From positions 1 through 16,267 of the forward strand of contig JAODGV010000020.1 of assembly GCA_025464425.1 (NCBI GenBank): DNA of 16,267 bases, written 5' to 3'. The translations under genes and the position numbers were made by a program. Source of the stretch: Methanosarcinales archaeon. GTDB taxonomy: Archaea; Halobacteriota; Syntropharchaeia; Alkanophagales; Methanospirareceae. Positions 12,909 through 16,267 of the stretch are shown piece by piece; the stretch's first letter is position 1; every line of letters starts with the position of its first letter. The notes beneath the pieces were generated by a model. The model ran no database searches and was not told the origin of the DNA. It saw only the letters and a program-made list of their open reading frames with translations.

Positions 12909-14417
12909 ATGGAGATACCCTTGAATAAGATACGGGATGACGTATGGGAGGTTCCACAGACATTTAAAGAGTATATGAGAGTACCTGCGCGGATATATGC
13001 TGCGAAAACGCTACTGGAGAAGATGGAAAGAGACCTCACATTGCAGCAGGCGATAAATGTGGCTTCGTTACCCGGTATAGTGAAATACTCAATGGTCATG
13101 CCTGATGGGCATCAGGGCTACGGGTTCCCGATAGGTGGTGTCGCGGCTACGGACTTCGAGACGGGTGTCATATCGCCTGGCGGGGTTGGTTACGACATAA
13201 ACTGTGGTGTGAGGCTTATTCGTACCAGCCTGAGTGAGGATGAGGTCAGACCGCACCTGAAGGAGATACTGAATGGGCTGTTCGAGTATATACCAGCCGG
13301 ACTCGGACTCTCAGGCAGGGTTAAACTTACAGAGAACCAGCTGGATGAGGTACTCCTGGGCGGTTCAGAATGGTGTATAGAGAACGGCTATGGCTGGGAC
13401 GAGGATGTGAAGCGTACAGAAGAGGGTGGGCGATTGAAGGCTGCGAATCCCGATAAGATAGATGCGAAATCCAGGAAACGTGGAGCTCCTCAGCTCGGCA
13501 CGCTTGGCTCGGGCAATCATTTCCTGGAGGTGCAGGTGGTTGATGAGGTCTTTGATGCGGATACTGCGAAGGCGTTCGGTATAGAAGAGCCGGGACAGGT
13601 TACTGTACTCATACATACAGGTGGTAGAGGCTTCTCTCATGGCGTTTGTACATATTATCTCCGTACCTTCGAGCGTGAGATGAATAAAGACCCCACACTG
13701 GCAAAGATTCTCAGACTGGAGCGTGAACTCGCCTGTGCTTATCTCAGCAGTGATACCGGCATGGATTACTTTGAAGCGATGTGTGCATGTGCAAATTACG
13801 CATTTGCGAATCGGCAGCTTGCAACACACTGGGTGCGGGAGGTCTTTGAAGACGTTATGAGCCGCAAAGCGGAAGATATGGAGATACAGCTGGTGTACGA
13901 CATCGCACATAACATAGCAAAGGAGGAGGAGCATATCGTGGATGGCAGGCGAAAGAAGCTGTGTGTGCATCGTAAGGGAGCGACGAGAGCGTTCCCCGCG
14001 GGCGATGAGCGGCTACCTCCGGTTTACCGTGCTGTGGGTCAGCCGGTACTGATTCCTGGTTCTATGGGTACTCGCAGCTTCCTGGCGGTTGGCACAGAAG
14101 TGGCGAAGCATGAGACATTCGGCAGCTGCGCTCATGGTTCAGGACGTGAGATGAGCAGAACGGCGGCAATGCGTAAATACCGTGGTAGCGAGGTGATAGC
14201 TGAGCTTAACAGACGTGGGATAATGGTGAAAGCGAGGGAGCGTAGCAAGAGAGACGTGCGGAAGAAGCGGGGCATACCATTTGACCGGTATGGTGAACTG
14301 GCGGAGGAGGTATCGGCGGCTTATAAAGACCCGGAAGTGGTTGTACGGAGCTGCGAAGTCGCGGGTATAGCCCGAAAAGTCGCAGCGTTCAGACCCATAG
14401 GTGTGATAAAGGGCTAA
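12909..14417 (+). CDS. rtcB: tRNA-splicing RNA ligase RtcB
   Basis: A 502-residue protein, full length and without an intein. RtcB joins 2',3'-cyclic phosphate or 3'-phosphate RNA ends to 5'-OH ends using GTP and Mn2+, sealing tRNA exon halves in archaea. The metal and guanylylation residues are all present: Asp96 and Cys99 in YDINCGVR, Asn203 and His204 in LGSGNHFLE, His236 in LIHTGGRGFSH, His334 in YDIAHNIAKEE, and the guanylylated His409 in SCAHGSGREMSR. Also seen are MPDGHQGYGFPIGG (64-77) and GSMGTRSFLA (384-393). AGGAGGG at 12892-12898 sets the ATG. Archease, the usual activating partner, is not next to it; cmk follows after 2 bases. Confidence 0.96.
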   Translation: MEIPLNKIRDDVWEVPQTFKEYMRVPARIYAAKTLLEKMERDLTLQQAINVASLPGIVKYSMVMPDGHQGYGFPIGGVAATDFETGVISPGGVGYDINCGVRLIRTSLSEDEVRPHLKEILNGLFEYIPAGLGLSGRVKLTENQLDEVLLGGSEWCIENGYGWDEDVKRTEEGGRLKAANPDKIDAKSRKRGAPQLGTLGSGNHFLEVQVVDEVFDADTAKAFGIEEPGQVTVLIHTGGRGFSHGVCTYYLRTFEREMNKDPTLAKILRLERELACAYLSSDTGMDYFEAMCACANYAFANRQLATHWVREVFEDVMSRKAEDMEIQLVYDIAHNIAKEEEHIVDGRRKKLCVHRKGATRAFPAGDERLPPVYRAVGQPVLIPGSMGTRSFLAVGTEVAKHETFGSCAHGSGREMSRTAAMRKYRGSEVIAELNRRGIMVKARERSKRDVRKKRGIPFDRYGELAEEVSAAYKDPEVVVRSCEVAGIARKVAAFRPIGVIKG

Positions 14418-14419
14418 TA

Positions 14420-14956
14420 ATGCGAATAACGATAAGCGGACTCCCGGGTAGTGGCACTACCACAGTAGCGCGGCTATTGTCGGCTGAACTATCTATGGAA
14501 CTGATCTCAGCGGGCGAGATGTTCAGACAACTTGCGGCGGACAGGCAATTGCATCTTGCGCAATTCAGCAAACTGGCGGAGGAGAAGGACGATTTTGACC
14601 GCTGGATAGATGAGAAGCAGTGTGAAGAGGGGATGAAGCGTGATAACGTGATTATAGAAGGCAGATTGTCCGGCTTCTTACTGCACGCTGCCGACCTGAA
14701 GATATGGTTAAAGGCGCCGGAAGAGGTTAGAGCGAGACGAATCGCGACACGTGAGCATATATCATACGAAGCAGCCATATCTGCCATGAGAGCACGGGAA
14801 CGCTCAGAACGCACGCGTTACATGCGCTATTACGGGATTGACCTGAACGACCTCACGGGTTATGACCTCATAATAGACTCATCACGGTGGACTGAGCGGG
14901 ATATAGTAGCGATGATTCGGATGGCAAAGGAGCGTGTGAGGGGCGGTGACCGGTGA
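14420..14956 (+). CDS. cmk: Cytidylate kinase, archaeal type
   Basis: A 178-residue P-loop kinase phosphorylating CMP and dCMP with ATP. The P-loop is SGLPGSGTTTVARLL (6-20); the Thr in place of Lys (GSGTTT) is normal for archaeal Cmk. ELISAGEMFRQLA (27-39) is the substrate-side helix. IDEKQCEEG and NVIIEGRLSGFLL (76-88) follow, then a lid with RARRIATRE and SERTRYMRYYGIDLNDLT (128-145). It starts 2 bases after the rtcB stop and ends with an 11-base overlap into the transporter gene, so all three are one transcript. Confidence 0.92.
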   Translation: MRITISGLPGSGTTTVARLLSAELSMELISAGEMFRQLAADRQLHLAQFSKLAEEKDDFDRWIDEKQCEEGMKRDNVIIEGRLSGFLLHAADLKIWLKAPEEVRARRIATREHISYEAAISAMRARERSERTRYMRYYGIDLNDLTGYDLIIDSSRWTERDIVAMIRMAKERVRGGDR

Positions 14957-16267
14957 GATAAAATACCTGAGCGAATGGGCTAAGCAGACATTTCATTATG
15001 CGATAACAGGCATTTTCGTTGGTCTCGTAGTTGTCGGCTTCTTCGTGTGCCTGGATTTGTTCGCATCATTATTCCTCCAATATCTTGGGGGTTATACACC
15101 GCCATCACCCAGATACGAGCGTCATTTCTTCTACTTCTCACCACTCTTAGGACCGGCTTTTTCAGATCATATATGGTTACTGCTACCACTTGCTTTTATT
15201 CCCGCACTGGGTGGCTTGATAGTGGGTGTATTGAAGTATAAGCTCTTCAGGGTGGCTAAGCCGGAGCTTCATGAGACCGATGTCTTCATTGATGGATTCC
15301 ATAACGAGAAGGGATCAATAAAGTCGCGGGAAGGGCTGATCAGGGGCATATGCTCGGTACTGACGATAGGTTCGGGTGGCAGTGCGGGTCGTGAGGGACC
15401 GAGTGCAATGCTGGGTGCAACGGTGGGCTCGCTATTCAGCCGACTATTTAAGCTGGACGTGCGAGAACGTCGTAAGATACTGGCAGCGGCGGCGGGTGCA
15501 GGTATAGCAGCGATATTCAAATCGCCGCTCGGTGGCGCGTTCTTCGGTATTGAAACACTGTATCGGCGTGATATGGAAGTAGAAGCATTGGTACCAGCGA
15601 TAATATGCTCCATCACATCTTATATAGTCGCATGCTCGTTCTTTGGTCATGGACACCTTTACGGGGTGGGTAGCTACGACGTCGCCATACTGCTGAAGCC
15701 TTTCTCTCTACTGCTATTCTTAGCACTTGGTATCGCCTGCATTCCGTTCGTTTACATGTTCATCAAGTTGCTGGAGATCATACGTAGTTTCTTCTTCGGC
15801 AAGCTTCGTATGCCGGACTGTTTCAAACCAGCGCTTGGCGGGTTCATCGTTGGTATGCTCTTACTCACCGGCTATTTCGGCATAAATCCCGACCATGACA
15901 CGGATACCGGATTGCAGATAGCGAGTGGTATCCTGGGTGGTGGTTACGGGTTCATACAGGAGGCTTTTGATGGCAAACTCGCACTTACGGTTCTCGCATT
16001 CATTGCGATCGCGAAGATAATAGTCACAGCCATTACGCTCGGCTCGGGCGGTAGTGGCGGCTCGTTCATACCGTCATTGACGATGGGTGCATCCTTAGGC
16101 GGTGCAATTGGACTGATTCTCAATTACTTCTTCCCCGAGACTGTGAGATACCCGTGGGTGTTTGCACTCATCGGTGCCGCTGCGTTCTTCGGTGCCGCAG
16201 CCAATGCACCACTGACTGCATTGTTCATCGTCTGTGAGATCTCAGGCTCTTATACGCTATTTGTACC
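14946..16267 (+). CDS. ClC family chloride channel/antiporter (partial, runs off right edge)
   Basis: The frame is open from a GTG at 14946 to the window end (440 residues). GAGGGG lies just upstream, and an in-frame TGA at 14937 excludes an earlier start. Many membrane helices are seen (for example 18-45, 78-97, 252-280, 296-312, 346-366). ClC motifs are clear: TIGSGGSAGREGPSAMLGA (140-158) with the gating glutamate Glu150, SPLGGAFFGIETLYRRD (193-209), and GSGGSGGSFIPSLTMGA (366-382), the GxFxP pore motif. The early GSGIP pore motif is replaced by a segment with HETD (109-112), as in the prokaryotic subfamily with GHGTD. The position of the E. coli proton glutamate Glu203 is Thr204 here. C-terminal part and any CBS or TrkA-C domain are outside the window. 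Confidence 0.93.
   Translation, partial: MTGEIKYLSEWAKQTFHYAITGIFVGLVVVGFFVCLDLFASLFLQYLGGYTPPSPRYERHFFYFSPLLGPAFSDHIWLLLPLAFIPALGGLIVGVLKYKLFRVAKPELHETDVFIDGFHNEKGSIKSREGLIRGICSVLTIGSGGSAGREGPSAMLGATVGSLFSRLFKLDVRERRKILAAAAGAGIAAIFKSPLGGAFFGIETLYRRDMEVEALVPAIICSITSYIVACSFFGHGHLYGVGSYDVAILLKPFSLLLFLALGIACIPFVYMFIKLLEIIRSFFFGKLRMPDCFKPALGGFIVGMLLLTGYFGINPDHDTDTGLQIASGILGGGYGFIQEAFDGKLALTVLAFIAIAKIIVTAITLGSGGSGGSFIPSLTMGASLGGAIGLILNYFFPETVRYPWVFALIGAAAFFGAAANAPLTALFIVCEISGSYTLFV

Noticed and set aside
12887..12928. Short upstream frame (13 codons) overlapping the rtcB start
   Set aside because: Its ATG precedes the ribosome site that serves rtcB and has none of its own. Likely chance, although a leader-peptide role cannot be excluded.
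13365..13970. 201-aa open frame antisense to rtcB
   Set aside because: It lies wholly inside a fully conserved gene, is Cys/His/Leu-rich as expected for an antisense shadow, and has no promoter or ribosome site.
14420..14956. Missing Lys in the cytidylate kinase P-loop as a sign of a dead enzyme
   Set aside because: GSGTTT is the normal P-loop form in archaeal cytidylate kinases.

Overview
The window looks like chromosomal DNA of a euryarchaeal archaeon. The evidence is the gene content: archaeal-type cytidylate kinase with GSGTTT in the P-loop, prefoldin beta, RtcB RNA ligase, a UPF0200 P-loop protein, a membrane-anchored ATPase-less Lon-like protease and a DUF22-like protein. Archaeal TATA boxes precede several starts, and strong GGAGG-type Shine-Dalgarno sites occur inside operons. 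Heavy use of ATA for Ile and overall style recall ANME-1/Syntrophoarchaeia-type genomes, but that placement is a guess. No rRNA, tRNA, transposase or phage gene was seen. Two genes run off the window edges: a MutS2-like protein at the left and a ClC chloride transporter at the right.

Layout, left to right. (1) 1-2359, minus strand: a membrane-anchored S16 protease, then a PRC-barrel protein, then a MutS2-like mismatch-repair relative (the last two overlap by 4 bases, ATGA). (2) 2360-2906: the only large gap. It holds the protease promoter, a pair of near-identical 27-base repeats 67 bases apart that look like a minimal or relic CRISPR array, and two short hairpins. (3) 2907-5743, minus strand: a tightly packed operon trpD, Lrp/AsnC regulator, unknown 120-aa protein, DUF22-like protein, UPF0200 P-loop protein. 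(4) 5813-6478, minus strand: a PHP-domain phosphoesterase, divergent from (5) 6559-8738, plus strand: ilvB-ilvN (acetolactate synthase). (6) 8716-10056, minus strand: trpA followed by a YdjM/DUF457-type membrane protein. (7) 10186-11019, plus strand: aroE. (8) 10999-12405, minus strand: a diverged purD. (9) 12475-12837, plus strand: prefoldin beta. (10) 12909-16267, plus strand: rtcB, cmk and a ClC family transporter.

The metabolic theme is amino-acid and nucleotide biosynthesis: shikimate (aroE), tryptophan (trpD, trpA, in separate transcription units), branched-chain amino acids (ilvBN without ilvC next to it), purine (purD) and CTP/dCTP supply (cmk). The Lrp gene translationally coupled to trpD is a natural candidate regulator of amino-acid genes here, but this is inference. 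No clearly new multi-gene defence or mobile system was found. The least explained parts are the CRISPR-like repeat pair, the three uncharacterised genes behind trpD-lrp, and the repeat-bearing trpA/aroE intergenic region.
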